A DNA stretch of 33,294 nucleotides from an uncultured Bacilli bacterium (GTDB taxonomy: Bacteria > Bacillota_I > Bacilli_A > RF39 > UBA660). A program made the translations under genes and the position numbers. This document shows, one piece after another, positions 15,023-22,464 of the stretch. The notes under the pieces were generated by a model. It searched no databases and was not told the origin of the DNA. It saw nothing but the letters and a program-made list of their open reading frames with translations. Position 1 is the stretch's first letter; the number at the start of each line of letters is the position of its first letter. The stretch spans positions 1-33,294 of the forward strand of contig CANQIS010000005.1 in the NCBI GenBank assembly GCA_947624115.1. Reading direction: 5' to 3'.

Positions 15023-16303
15023 ATGGTTACTGGTCTAAAATTAATAGGTAAAAAATATATGTCATTAAAAAATAAAGTTCAAGAATATTTAAATCCTGAA
15101 TATGTTTATATACCATTAGTAGTTGGTAATGATACTAATATAAGTGTATTTGTAAAAAAAGGTGATTATGTATATAAAGGTAGTATTTTAGGAAAAAAGC
15201 AAGGTAATTTTTCAATTCCAATTTTATCTAGTGTTAGTGGTACAATAATTGATTTTCAAGAAAAATATTATTTAAATGGTAAAAAAATAAAATGTATAAT
15301 TATTCAAAATGATTTTAAAGAATTAACTGAAAATAAAATAAATATCAAAGATGATATGAATAAATTTTCAAAAAAAGATTTTATTGAAAGATTAAAAGAT
15401 AATGGTATTATTGGAATGGGAGGTGCTGGTTTTCCTACTTACGCAAAATATGATACTGATAAAACGATAAAAACATTATTAGTAAATGCAGTAGAGTGTG
15501 AACCATATATTACAGCTGATTATTCACTTATTTTAGAACATGCCGAACAAATATTAGAATGTATAAATACTATTCTTAAAATAAATAAGATAAAAGAATG
15601 TTATATTGCCATTAAAAAAAATAACTCTAAATTAATCAACACTTTTAATTTATATATTGGGACTTATCCTAATATTAAAATATGTGAGGTTAAAAATATA
15701 TATCCTATGGGGTGGGAAAAGAATGTTGTTAAAGAAGTATTAAAAAAAGATTATGATAAATTACCAATTGAAGTAGGTACTATAGTTAATAATGTTTCTA
15801 CAATTTACGCTATATATGAAGCATTGAAAAACAATCAGCCACTTATTGATCGAATTATTACAATTACTGGTGAAGGTTTGCAAAAACCTATTAATATTAA
15901 AGTTAAGATTGGTACTTTAGTCAGTGAAATTATTGAAAGGTTTAATAAATATAAAGACAATAAAGATTTATTGTTTGTAGCTGGTGGTCCAATGATGGGA
16001 ACTACTATTCCAACAGATGATTTAGTTGTTACACCAAATTTAAATTGTGTTTTAGTTATTCCAAAGCCAAAAATATCGCCAAGTATTGAATGTTTAAGAT
16101 GTGGTAAATGTGTAAAATTTTGCCCAGCCAAACTGGCACCTGTTCTAATAAAAGATAATTGTAATAATATAGATATTTTAAAAACGTATGAAGTTAATCG
16201 TTGTATCGAATGTGGACTTTGTTCATATATTTGTCCTTCTAAGATTAATGTTAGAGAATATGTTCGTTTAGCTAAACAAAATATAGGAAAGGTTGATAAA
16301 TAA
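15023..16303 (+). CDS. rnfC: Rnf complex subunit RnfC
   Basis: RnfC is the peripheral subunit of the ferredoxin:NAD+ oxidoreductase, holding the NADH/FMN site and two [4Fe-4S] clusters on the cytoplasmic side. The corrected protein has 426 residues, near the family's usual 435-450. Visible parts are an N-terminal barrel-sandwich region, the nucleotide-binding GMGGAGFPT at 131-139, VNAVECEPYITADY, and two ferredoxin-type clusters: Cys357/360/363/367 and Cys394/397/400/404. The frame is open from 14987, but that ATG lies within the -10 region; GGGAG at 15011-15015 supports the ATG at 15023. Its stop overlaps the next start by one base (TAATG). It is the first gene of the operon. Confidence 0.93.
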   Translation: MVTGLKLIGKKYMSLKNKVQEYLNPEYVYIPLVVGNDTNISVFVKKGDYVYKGSILGKKQGNFSIPILSSVSGTIIDFQEKYYLNGKKIKCIIIQNDFKELTENKINIKDDMNKFSKKDFIERLKDNGIIGMGGAGFPTYAKYDTDKTIKTLLVNAVECEPYITADYSLILEHAEQILECINTILKINKIKECYIAIKKNNSKLINTFNLYIGTYPNIKICEVKNIYPMGWEKNVVKEVLKKDYDKLPIEVGTIVNNVSTIYAIYEALKNNQPLIDRIITITGEGLQKPINIKVKIGTLVSEIIERFNKYKDNKDLLFVAGGPMMGTTIPTDDLVVTPNLNCVLVIPKPKISPSIECLRCGKCVKFCPAKLAPVLIKDNCNNIDILKTYEVNRCIECGLCSYICPSKINVREYVRLAKQNIGKVDK

Positions 16304-18075
16304 TGAGAGAATTTCCTTTAGAAAAAGGTCCATTTTTAAAAGCAAACAATAAAACATCTAAAATGATGTTTCATTTACTTATTGCTTTATTTCCAATTAT
16401 TATTTTTTCTTTTTATAAAAATGGTATTATTCCTTATAATAAAGGTGTAACTGATATTAAAGGTTTATTTTTACCACTTATTGTTATCATAGTTCCAACT
16501 TTAACATCATTTGTAACAGAAATGATATATGCTCAATTTTTTTTGCATGTTGATGCTTTAAAATATGTTAAAAGTTCTTTTAGTATTTTTCCAGGTTTAT
16601 TTTTAGGTTTAATAATGCCACTTAATACTCCACTTTCTATGCTAATATTAGGAGCTTTGGTTGCTACTTTAATTGGTAAAATGTTATTTGGTGGTTTTGG
16701 TAATAATATTTTTAATCCAGCTTTAGTTGGAAGATTATTTATTATTACAGCATACGCTATTACCTTTGGCAAATATATATATCACAATAGTTACGAATTA
16801 GATACAATTACAAGTGCAACACCACTTACAAATGCTAGTGTGATAGAAGGAATTGGCAGTTATGATACATTAGTAAAACCTTATGGTAATTTTTCTAATT
16901 TTTTTGTTGGTATGATACCAGGTTCAGTAGGTGAAACAAGTGCTTTGTTATGTTTAGTAGCGTTTATTTATTTAACAATTACGAAAACAATTAAATGGCG
17001 AATTCCCACTTTTTATATATTGACTGTTTTTATTATGAGTTTTATAATTGGTGCATTTAATGATTTGGAAAGAACTTATTCTTTATTTCAAATTTTAAGT
17101 GGTGGTTTAATGTTTGGAGCCGTTTTTATGGCAACAGATCCAGTAACTAGTCCAACAACGCCAATTGGTCAAGTATTATATGGTTTATGTTTAGGATTAT
17201 TAACTGTTATTTTCCGTCATTTAACTCCTTATCCTGAGGGAGTATTAACTAGTATTTTAACGATGAATATGTTAGTTTTTATCATTGATAAAATTGGGGT
17301 AAAAGCTCGTTTTAATTATAAAAAGTCTATTCCATATTTTGCGATAATAATTATTTTAATTGTATCTTTGAGTTGTTATATTGGTTTAGAATATCGTAAA
17401 AATAATGCAGTTGAAATTGATTCTAATTACGAAATTTATTCTAAAACAATCGAAAATGATACTGTCACTTATATGGTCGGACAAAAAGGTTATAGCAGTG
17501 TTTTAAAAGCTAAAATTGTCATTAAAAATAATAAAGTAATAACTTATGAAGTTTTAGAACAAAATGATAGTTATTATTCTAAAGTTGAAGATAGTAATTA
17601 TATTGATCAGTTAATAAAGAATCAAGATAGTTTAGAAAATTTTGATACTATTGCTGGTGCAACATTTACCTCTAATGGTTTAAAGAAATTGTTAATTAAT
17701 ACTTTAAATGATTATAAAAATAATAAAAATGAAGAAATTAAAGGAAATATAGATATTAATAAAGATTATGAAGTGTTAGAAAAAAATAATGATGGTATAA
17801 ATTATAATTATGTTGTTACACATAAAAGCTTTTCTGGAACTACAAAATTAAGTATTACAATCAGTAACTATGCAATTACAAATATTACTGTTTTAGAAAC
17901 AAATGATAGTTATTATCAAAAAGTTGTCGATAATGATTATATAAATTATCTAATAAATAATCAATCAAACCTAGAAAATATTGATACAATAACAGGAGCT
18001 ACATATACATCAAATGCTATAAAACAAGCTGTGTTAAAAACAATAGAGGAATATAAAGGTGATTTAAATGAATAA
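16303..18075 (+). CDS. rnfD: Fused RnfD-RnfG with two FMN-binding domains
   Basis: A 590-residue fusion. Residues 1 to about 370 are RnfD: polytopic, with NPALVGRLF, TDPVTSPTTPIGQ and the flavin-attachment motif SATPL (Thr173). From about 346 a transmembrane helix, which would be the N-terminal anchor of RnfG, leads into two FMN_bind domains in tandem. The first (375-487) has DTIAGATFTS with Thr454, the second (488-590) DTITGATYTS with Thr567; both Thr are expected covalent FMN sites on the outer face. The two domains share ITxxxVLExNDSYYxKV and are clearly a duplication. Standard Rnf has separate rnfD and a one-domain rnfG. No apbE flavin transferase is in the window. The start overlaps the rnfC stop. 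Confidence 0.92.
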   Translation: MREFPLEKGPFLKANNKTSKMMFHLLIALFPIIIFSFYKNGIIPYNKGVTDIKGLFLPLIVIIVPTLTSFVTEMIYAQFFLHVDALKYVKSSFSIFPGLFLGLIMPLNTPLSMLILGALVATLIGKMLFGGFGNNIFNPALVGRLFIITAYAITFGKYIYHNSYELDTITSATPLTNASVIEGIGSYDTLVKPYGNFSNFFVGMIPGSVGETSALLCLVAFIYLTITKTIKWRIPTFYILTVFIMSFIIGAFNDLERTYSLFQILSGGLMFGAVFMATDPVTSPTTPIGQVLYGLCLGLLTVIFRHLTPYPEGVLTSILTMNMLVFIIDKIGVKARFNYKKSIPYFAIIIILIVSLSCYIGLEYRKNNAVEIDSNYEIYSKTIENDTVTYMVGQKGYSSVLKAKIVIKNNKVITYEVLEQNDSYYSKVEDSNYIDQLIKNQDSLENFDTIAGATFTSNGLKKLLINTLNDYKNNKNEEIKGNIDINKDYEVLEKNNDGINYNYVVTHKSFSGTTKLSITISNYAITNITVLETNDSYYQKVVDNDYINYLINNQSNLENIDTITGATYTSNAIKQAVLKTIEEYKGDLNE

Positions 18076-18160
18076 AAAAATAAGGTCAATTTTATCGCTA
18101 ACTATAACGGCATTTATTTGTTCAACAATTATTTATTTAGTTAATAGTTTAACTCAATAG
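18068..18160 (+). CDS. 30-residue single-pass membrane peptide in the rnf operon
   Basis: A short gene supported by a textbook RBS (AGGTGA at 18057-18062, 5 nt spacer) and by tight packing: it begins 8 nt inside the end of rnfDG and its TAG stop shares its last base with the GTG start of the next gene. The peptide starts MNKKIRS and continues as one hydrophobic helix of about 20 residues (with a Cys near residue 18), ending VNSLTQ. The basic N-terminus suggests a cytoplasmic N-terminus and an outward C-terminus. I recognise no family. It could be a structural micro-subunit of Rnf, or mainly a device to couple translation of the following gene, which has no RBS of its own. Confidence 0.65.
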   Translation: MNKKIRSILSLTITAFICSTIIYLVNSLTQ

Positions 18161-18981
18161 TGGAAAAAATAGATAATTTTATAAATATAAGTCAACAGAT
18201 AAATAATCTAGTTGATAAAGAATTGAAAGATTATATTGTTGATCGATTGTTATGGTTAGAAAAAAATACTAAAATTGAATTTTTGGGTTTTATTGATGAT
18301 GAGGTAAAAGTAAAAGTATATTATGGTTATATTTCTTCGAATAGTCCAATTAAGTCGTCAAAGAGTGCTGAAGCTTTTTATTTAGATAATATCAATATAT
18401 ATTATGATTTTATTGTAAAATATAAGGAACATATTAATGAGCATGATTTGTTAAAAATGTTTCAAGATCTTCAAAATTATTTTACTGATACGTTTGGGTT
18501 AACAGGAAGTCAAAAGAAGCGTAATGAGGTGTATTGTGAGCATTCGGTTGAGTTGCAAAATCAAGTAATTGATAAAGATTTATTGTCAGTACATGAACTT
18601 GCTAAAAAAGGAGCTGCTATGTGTTTGGAACGTTCGGCTATTTTGCAAAATATTTTATCTTTACTTGGGCTAAATAGTTATTTTATTTATGGTAAATTAG
18701 AAAAAGTAGAAGATGAGGAACATAGTGTCGAATTACATTCTTATAATATAATAAAAATAACTAATGAAGATTATTTAATATATGATATTTCAAATCCACT
18801 TTCGTTAGAACATAATAATGAAAAATATTATTTTCCAGCTATAAATGTTATAAGTGAGGAACAATTAAATAATTTAATAAGTGGTCATAATTATATTTTT
18901 GATAATCGACAAGTTGAGAATTTATTTGATTGTCAAGCTAAAGTTTTAAATGAAATAAGAAGAATATATACAATAGGTTAG
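18160..18981 (+). CDS. Transglutaminase-like protein inside the rnf operon
   Basis: A 273-residue soluble protein with no signal peptide or membrane helix, so cytoplasmic. The C-terminal half fits the transglutaminase-like/papain fold: GAAMCLERSAILQNIL with Cys155 at the start of the core helix, a strand with His193 (LHSYNIIKI), and YDISNP with Asp209, giving the Cys-His-Asp triad in order. The helical N-terminal half (1-140) is unfamiliar. The GTG at 18160 overlaps the preceding TAG (TAGTG) and lacks an RBS, implying termination-reinitiation. It is flanked by rnf genes on both sides and ends 9 nt before rnfE. No such gene belongs to the standard rnf operon. The substrate is unknown; it may be a peptidase, transamidase or a non-catalytic relative. 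Confidence 0.75.
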   Translation: MEKIDNFINISQQINNLVDKELKDYIVDRLLWLEKNTKIEFLGFIDDEVKVKVYYGYISSNSPIKSSKSAEAFYLDNINIYYDFIVKYKEHINEHDLLKMFQDLQNYFTDTFGLTGSQKKRNEVYCEHSVELQNQVIDKDLLSVHELAKKGAAMCLERSAILQNILSLLGLNSYFIYGKLEKVEDEEHSVELHSYNIIKITNEDYLIYDISNPLSLEHNNEKYYFPAINVISEEQLNNLISGHNYIFDNRQVENLFDCQAKVLNEIRRIYTIG

Positions 18982-18990
18982 GAGAAAATT

Positions 18991-19626
18991 ATGCGAAAAG
19001 TTTTTAAAAAGTTAATTTATGAAAATCCTTTATTTGTTTTGTTGTTAGGTTTATGCCCAGCTTTAGCTGTAACAACAAATTTTGAAAGTGCATATATTAT
19101 GGGAATTTGTTTTACTATAGTAATTATTTTATCGAATGTGGTTATTAGTTTATTTAGAAAGTTAATACCAGAAAATGTTCAAATACCTACTTTTATATTA
19201 ATAATTGGGACTTTTGTAACAATTATTGAAATATTGTTAAATAGATTTTTACCTGATTTATCTAATAAGTTAGGTGTATATTTATCTTTGATTGTTGTTA
19301 ATTGTATTGTCTTGGGTAGAGCTTTATCGTTTGCTAGTAAAAATTCAGTGTTATGTACTCTAAAAGATAGTAGTTTGACTGGCATAGGGTATACACTAGC
19401 GTTGATGTTGATAGGGGCTATTAGAGAAATTTTAGGAACTAATACAATTACTTTTATGAATAGTTTAAGTAGTATTACCGGTTTTAGAGCTGTGTATAAA
19501 GTTTATCCTGATTTTAGTTTGCTTCCTAATCCAATATTTTCTTCGCCAGCTGGAGCATTTTTAATTTTAGGACTTTTAATCGCATTGTTTAATTATTTAA
19601 AAGGTGATAGACATGAATCTAATTAG
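18991..19626 (+). CDS. rnfE: Rnf complex subunit RnfE
   Basis: RnfE is one of the two six-helix subunits that hold a membrane-embedded iron-sulfur centre with RnfA. The 211 residues match the family. Signatures are NPLFVLLLGLCPALAVTTNFE near residue 11 and VNCIVLGRALSFAS in the middle; the Cys of GLCP (about 22) and of VNC (about 105) are the conserved ligands. The C-terminus has PAGAFLILGLLIA. AGGAGAAAATT precedes the ATG. The last 14 bases overlap rnfA. Gene order E-A matches canonical rnf operons. Confidence 0.94.
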   Translation: MRKVFKKLIYENPLFVLLLGLCPALAVTTNFESAYIMGICFTIVIILSNVVISLFRKLIPENVQIPTFILIIGTFVTIIEILLNRFLPDLSNKLGVYLSLIVVNCIVLGRALSFASKNSVLCTLKDSSLTGIGYTLALMLIGAIREILGTNTITFMNSLSSITGFRAVYKVYPDFSLLPNPIFSSPAGAFLILGLLIALFNYLKGDRHESN

Positions 19627-20182
19627 TTTATTTATTATTAGTTTGTTAACTGAAAATATTGTTTTAACAAAATTTTTAGGAATGTGTCCTTTTTTTGGTA
19701 CATCAAAAAATAAAAATAATGCTTTGTCAATGGGAATATCAGTTATGATTGTAGTGGTATTAGCTAGTTTAATTACATATTTTATAAATAATTATATTTT
19801 AATTCCGACTGAGACAACTTATTTGAAAACAATTATTTTTATTTTAGTAATATCTTGTTTAGTTCAATTAGTGGAAATAATATTAAAACAAAAGTTTAAG
19901 GGTGTTTATAATAGTCTTGGTATTTATTTACCGCTTATTACTACCAATTGTGCAGTATTGGGTATAGTTTTACTTAGTTCTAATAATGATTATAGCTTAT
20001 TGGAAACATTAGTTTATAGTGTTGGTAGTAGTTTAGGATTTACTTTAGTTATTTATGTTTTTTCTAGTATTAGAGAAAGATTAGAAACTTGTAATGTTCC
20101 TAAAAATTTTAAAGGTTATCCGATTGCGTTTATTACCGCTTTTATTATGGCGTTGGTATTTGCTCGTTATGTAGGTGTTTAA
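19613..20182 (+). CDS. rnfA: Rnf complex subunit RnfA
   Basis: RnfA pairs with RnfE in the membrane core and carries the matching Cys ligands. The 189 residues are typical. The signatures are LLTENIVLTKFLGMCPFFGTS (Cys at about residue 25) and TTNCAVLGIVLLSS (Cys near 108), with six hydrophobic helices. An open frame starts at a GTG at 19604, but that GTG lies inside the RBS AGGTGA (19602-19607); the ATG at 19613 is the true start. The TAA stop overlaps the ATG of the following 40-residue gene (TAATG). Here rnfA is not directly followed by rnfB. Confidence 0.94.
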   Translation: MNLISLFIISLLTENIVLTKFLGMCPFFGTSKNKNNALSMGISVMIVVVLASLITYFINNYILIPTETTYLKTIIFILVISCLVQLVEIILKQKFKGVYNSLGIYLPLITTNCAVLGIVLLSSNNDYSLLETLVYSVGSSLGFTLVIYVFSSIRERLETCNVPKNFKGYPIAFITAFIMALVFARYVGV

Positions 20183-20304
20183 TGGGGTTTATAATCGTTA
20201 TTTTATTATTTATTTGCAATATTATTTTATTTAGAATAAATCATGTTAGAAAGAATTGTAAAAATTGTATAAATTGTATAAATTGTAAGGGGCATGAAAA
20301 ATGA
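20182..20304 (+). CDS. 40-residue membrane micro-protein with CxxCxxCxxC cluster, between rnfA and rnfB
   Basis: This short gene fills the gap between rnfA and rnfB without spare bases: its ATG overlaps the rnfA stop (TAATG) and its TGA overlaps the rnfB ATG (ATGA). The RBS AGGTG is at 20173-20177. The peptide has one hydrophobic helix (residues 3-17), then a basic stretch and four evenly spaced Cys at 26, 29, 32 and 35 within the pattern (N-C-x)4, ending KGHEK; another Cys is at 12. By the positive-inside rule the Cys tail is cytoplasmic, on the same side as the RnfB cluster. The layout recalls small Cys-rich membrane proteins such as those next to feoB, but here the context is Rnf. Four Cys could bind one [4Fe-4S] cluster; this is inference. 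Confidence 0.75.
   Translation: MGFIIVILLFICNIILFRINHVRKNCKNCINCINCKGHEK
20254..20289 (+). repeat. Four 9-bp repeats encoding Asn-Cys-x
   Basis: AATTGTAAA, AATTGTATA, AATTGTATA, AATTGTAAG in frame. This tandem repeat creates the four-cysteine motif of the 40-residue protein and could gain or lose units by slippage. Confidence 0.85.
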
Positions 20305-20567
20305 TTGGTATATTAATTGTTACATTAACGGCGTTAGTTTTGAGTATTATTATAGTATTTTTAGATTCGAAATTAGCAATTAACAATAAAGAGCAAAATT
20401 TTATTGATTTATTACCTGGTTATAATTGTGGTGCATGTGGATTTGGTAGCTGTAGTGGTATGGCTAAAAAAATGTGTGAAAATATTAATAATTATAAAAA
20501 ATGTCGTCCATTAAAAGGTGATAAATTAAAGAAAATGGAGGATTATGTAAGTAAATATAATTTGTAA
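20301..20567 (+). CDS. rnfB: Minimal RnfB with a single iron-sulfur domain
   Basis: RnfB takes electrons from ferredoxin. Here it has only 88 residues: a membrane helix (2-20), a short linker with DLLPGYNCGACGFGSCSG, and one four-Cys domain (Cys43, 46, 51, 68; an extra Cys59). Family members usually have about 180-330 residues, with one or more additional ferredoxin-like double cluster domains after this part. Those are absent, and no Cys-rich frame follows within the next 130 bases, so this is not an obvious frameshift. The start shares bases with the preceding micro-protein stop; RBS AAGGGG is at 20287-20292. It is the last gene of the operon. Missing clusters may be supplied by the 40-residue Cys protein or another ferredoxin. 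Confidence 0.88.
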   Translation: MIGILIVTLTALVLSIIIVFLDSKLAINNKEQNFIDLLPGYNCGACGFGSCSGMAKKMCENINNYKKCRPLKGDKLKKMEDYVSKYNL

Positions 20568-20579
20568 TATTATTTAAAT

Positions 20580-20621
20580 CAATAGCTATATAATTGTAGT
20601 TTAGAATTTATATAGTTATTG
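20580..20621. terminator. Hairpin after the rnf operon
   Basis: A 14-bp stem (20580-20593 with 20608-20621, one mismatch/wobble) and 14-nt loop. It is placed where rnf should end, but no T tract follows on the plus strand, so it may be a weak terminator or an mRNA 3'-end stabiliser. Confidence 0.45.
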
Positions 20622-20678
20622 AAATAGAAATATTTAAAAATTGTTTTATATTTTATTCTTTTATTTGCTTTAGAAGTT

Positions 20679-20687
20679 TGCTATAAT
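20679..20687 (+). promoter_or_regulatory. Extended -10 promoter of rlmN
   Basis: TGCTATAAT, a perfect extended -10 (TGnTATAAT). There is no good -35 hexamer. Transcription would start very near the RBS AGGTG (20694-20698), giving a short leader. Confidence 0.55.
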
Positions 20688-20703
20688 AATAGTAGGTGTT
20701 AGT

Positions 20704-21729
20704 ATGAAAAATATATATGATAATAGTTTAAAAGATTTAGAGATGTATTTTGATACAATTAACGAGAAAAAATTTAAAGCTTTACAAGTGTATGATTGGC
20801 TTTATAAAAAGAGGGTAAAAAGCTTTGATGAGATGACTAATATAAAAAAAGATGTTATCGAAAAATTAAAAGATAATTTTAAGTTTGAAAGATTGGAAAT
20901 TATAAAACGTTTAGATGATGTTGATGTTCATAAATATTTATTTAAATTGTATGATGGTAATAAGGTAGAAGCAGTGTTGATGATGCATGATTATGGAACT
21001 AGTTTGTGTATTTCTACTGAGGTTGGCTGTAATATGAGTTGTGCTTTTTGTGAAAGTGGTCGATTAAAAAAAGTACGAAACTTAGAACCTAATGAAATGG
21101 TTTTACCAATTTTACAAATAGAAGATGATTTGAAAATTAGAATTTCACATGTTGTTTTAATGGGAATTGGAGAGCCATTTGATAATTATAATAATGTTAT
21201 GAAATTTTTAGATATAGTTAATGAACCAAAAGGTTTAGAATTAGGTTCAAGGCATATTACTATTTCAACTTGTGGTGTTGTTGATAAAATTTTGGAGTTT
21301 ATGAATAACGGTAAACAAGTAAATTTAGCGGTATCACTTCATGCACCAAATGATGAATTAAGAAATAAATTAATGCCTATTAATCGTGTTTATAATTTAA
21401 AAAAATTAATGAGTGCGATTAGGGAATATATTAAAGTAACTAATAGGAGAGTAACATTTGAATATATTATGTTAAGAGGAATTAATGATAATGTTGAGCA
21501 AGCTTTGGAGCTTTCAAATTTAGTTAAAGGAATTAATTGCTATATTAATTTAATACCATATAATGAAACAAGTCATATAGAATTTAAAAAAAGTAGTAAG
21601 GAGAGAATAATGGCTTTTTATGATTGTCTTAAAAAGAATGGTGTTAATGTAACAATTAGGCGTGAATTTGGTTCTAAAGTTATGGCAGCATGTGGACAAT
21701 TACGATCAAATTATGAGGAGGGAAAATAA
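20704..21729 (+). CDS. rlmN: 23S rRNA (adenine-2503-C2)-methyltransferase RlmN
   Basis: A radical-SAM enzyme that methylates A2503 of 23S rRNA and also A37 of some tRNAs. The 341 residues are typical. An N-terminal accessory domain (ALQVYDWLYKKRVKSFDEMTNI near 23-44) precedes the radical-SAM motif CxxxCxxC at Cys109/113/116, then VLMGIGEPFDNY, ITISTCGVVDKI, LAVSLHAPND and LIPYNE, ending with MAACGQL whose Cys is the catalytic methyl-accepting residue. It heads the conserved rlmN-prpC-prkC-rsgA-rpe cluster and overlaps prpC by one base. Confidence 0.96.
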   Translation: MKNIYDNSLKDLEMYFDTINEKKFKALQVYDWLYKKRVKSFDEMTNIKKDVIEKLKDNFKFERLEIIKRLDDVDVHKYLFKLYDGNKVEAVLMMHDYGTSLCISTEVGCNMSCAFCESGRLKKVRNLEPNEMVLPILQIEDDLKIRISHVVLMGIGEPFDNYNNVMKFLDIVNEPKGLELGSRHITISTCGVVDKILEFMNNGKQVNLAVSLHAPNDELRNKLMPINRVYNLKKLMSAIREYIKVTNRRVTFEYIMLRGINDNVEQALELSNLVKGINCYINLIPYNETSHIEFKKSSKERIMAFYDCLKKNGVNVTIRREFGSKVMAACGQLRSNYEEGK

Positions 21730-22463
21730 TGGAACATTATTATTTAACTGATCCAGGAAAAGTTAGGGAACAAAATGAGGATAGTGTAATTATTACTAAA
21801 AATCATAGTAATGAATACATAATGGCTGTTGCTGATGGTATGGGCGGACATAGTAATGGTGAGGTTGCTTCTAGTTTAGCAATTACGCATTTGGCTGATA
21901 ATTTTAAAGAATTAAAATCGATAGGAACTAAGGATGATGCGATTTATTGGATGCGTGCAATTACAAATGAAATAAATGCTTTAATTTATAAATATACTGA
22001 GGATAATCCAACTAGTAGTGGTATGGGGACAACTTTAGTTATGGCTATTTTGACTGATTCTTTTTTACTTTTTGGCAATATAGGTGATTCTTCAGGATAT
22101 GTAATTAGGAATGGGCAACTTCATAAAATAACAACTGACCATACTTTAGTTAATTTGTTAGTACAATCTGGTGAATTGACGGAAAAGGAAGCTAAGGAGC
22201 ATCCAAGAAAAAATGTTTTAATGAAAGCACTTGGTGCAAATGTTACTGCTGAGTTAGATATATTTGATGTTGAGAGTGATGTTGATGGAATATTTTTATG
22301 CAGTGATGGTTTAACTAATATGTTAGATGATGATCAAATTATAAAGGTTTTAAATTCGGATTTAAGTATTGAAGCTAAAGTTCAAAAATTAATTTATAAA
22401 AGTAATAATCGTGGTGGAAATGACAATATGTCAATCGCTTATTTAATAAAAAGAGGTGAGTAA
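21729..22463 (+). CDS. prpC: PP2C-type Ser/Thr protein phosphatase (PrpC/Stp)
   Basis: The partner phosphatase of PrkC, reversing phosphorylation of wall and translation proteins. The 244 residues cover one PP2C domain with all metal-site motifs: DPGKVREQNEDS (9-20), VADGMGGHSNGE (35-46), GNIGDSSGYV, a SGELTEKEAKEHPRKN flap, FLCSDGLTNML and GGNDNMS. No membrane helix. The start overlaps the rlmN stop (TAATG); the RBS is GAGGG a few bases upstream. It lies directly before the kinase, the normal arrangement in Firmicutes. Confidence 0.96.
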   Translation: MEHYYLTDPGKVREQNEDSVIITKNHSNEYIMAVADGMGGHSNGEVASSLAITHLADNFKELKSIGTKDDAIYWMRAITNEINALIYKYTEDNPTSSGMGTTLVMAILTDSFLLFGNIGDSSGYVIRNGQLHKITTDHTLVNLLVQSGELTEKEAKEHPRKNVLMKALGANVTAELDIFDVESDVDGIFLCSDGLTNMLDDDQIIKVLNSDLSIEAKVQKLIYKSNNRGGNDNMSIAYLIKRGE

Positions 22464-22464
22464 T

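Noticed and set aside
20568-20703. Possibility that rnfB is a longer gene broken by a frameshift
   Set aside because: The bases after the stop encode no Cys-rich ferredoxin-like frame; they contain a hairpin and the rlmN promoter.
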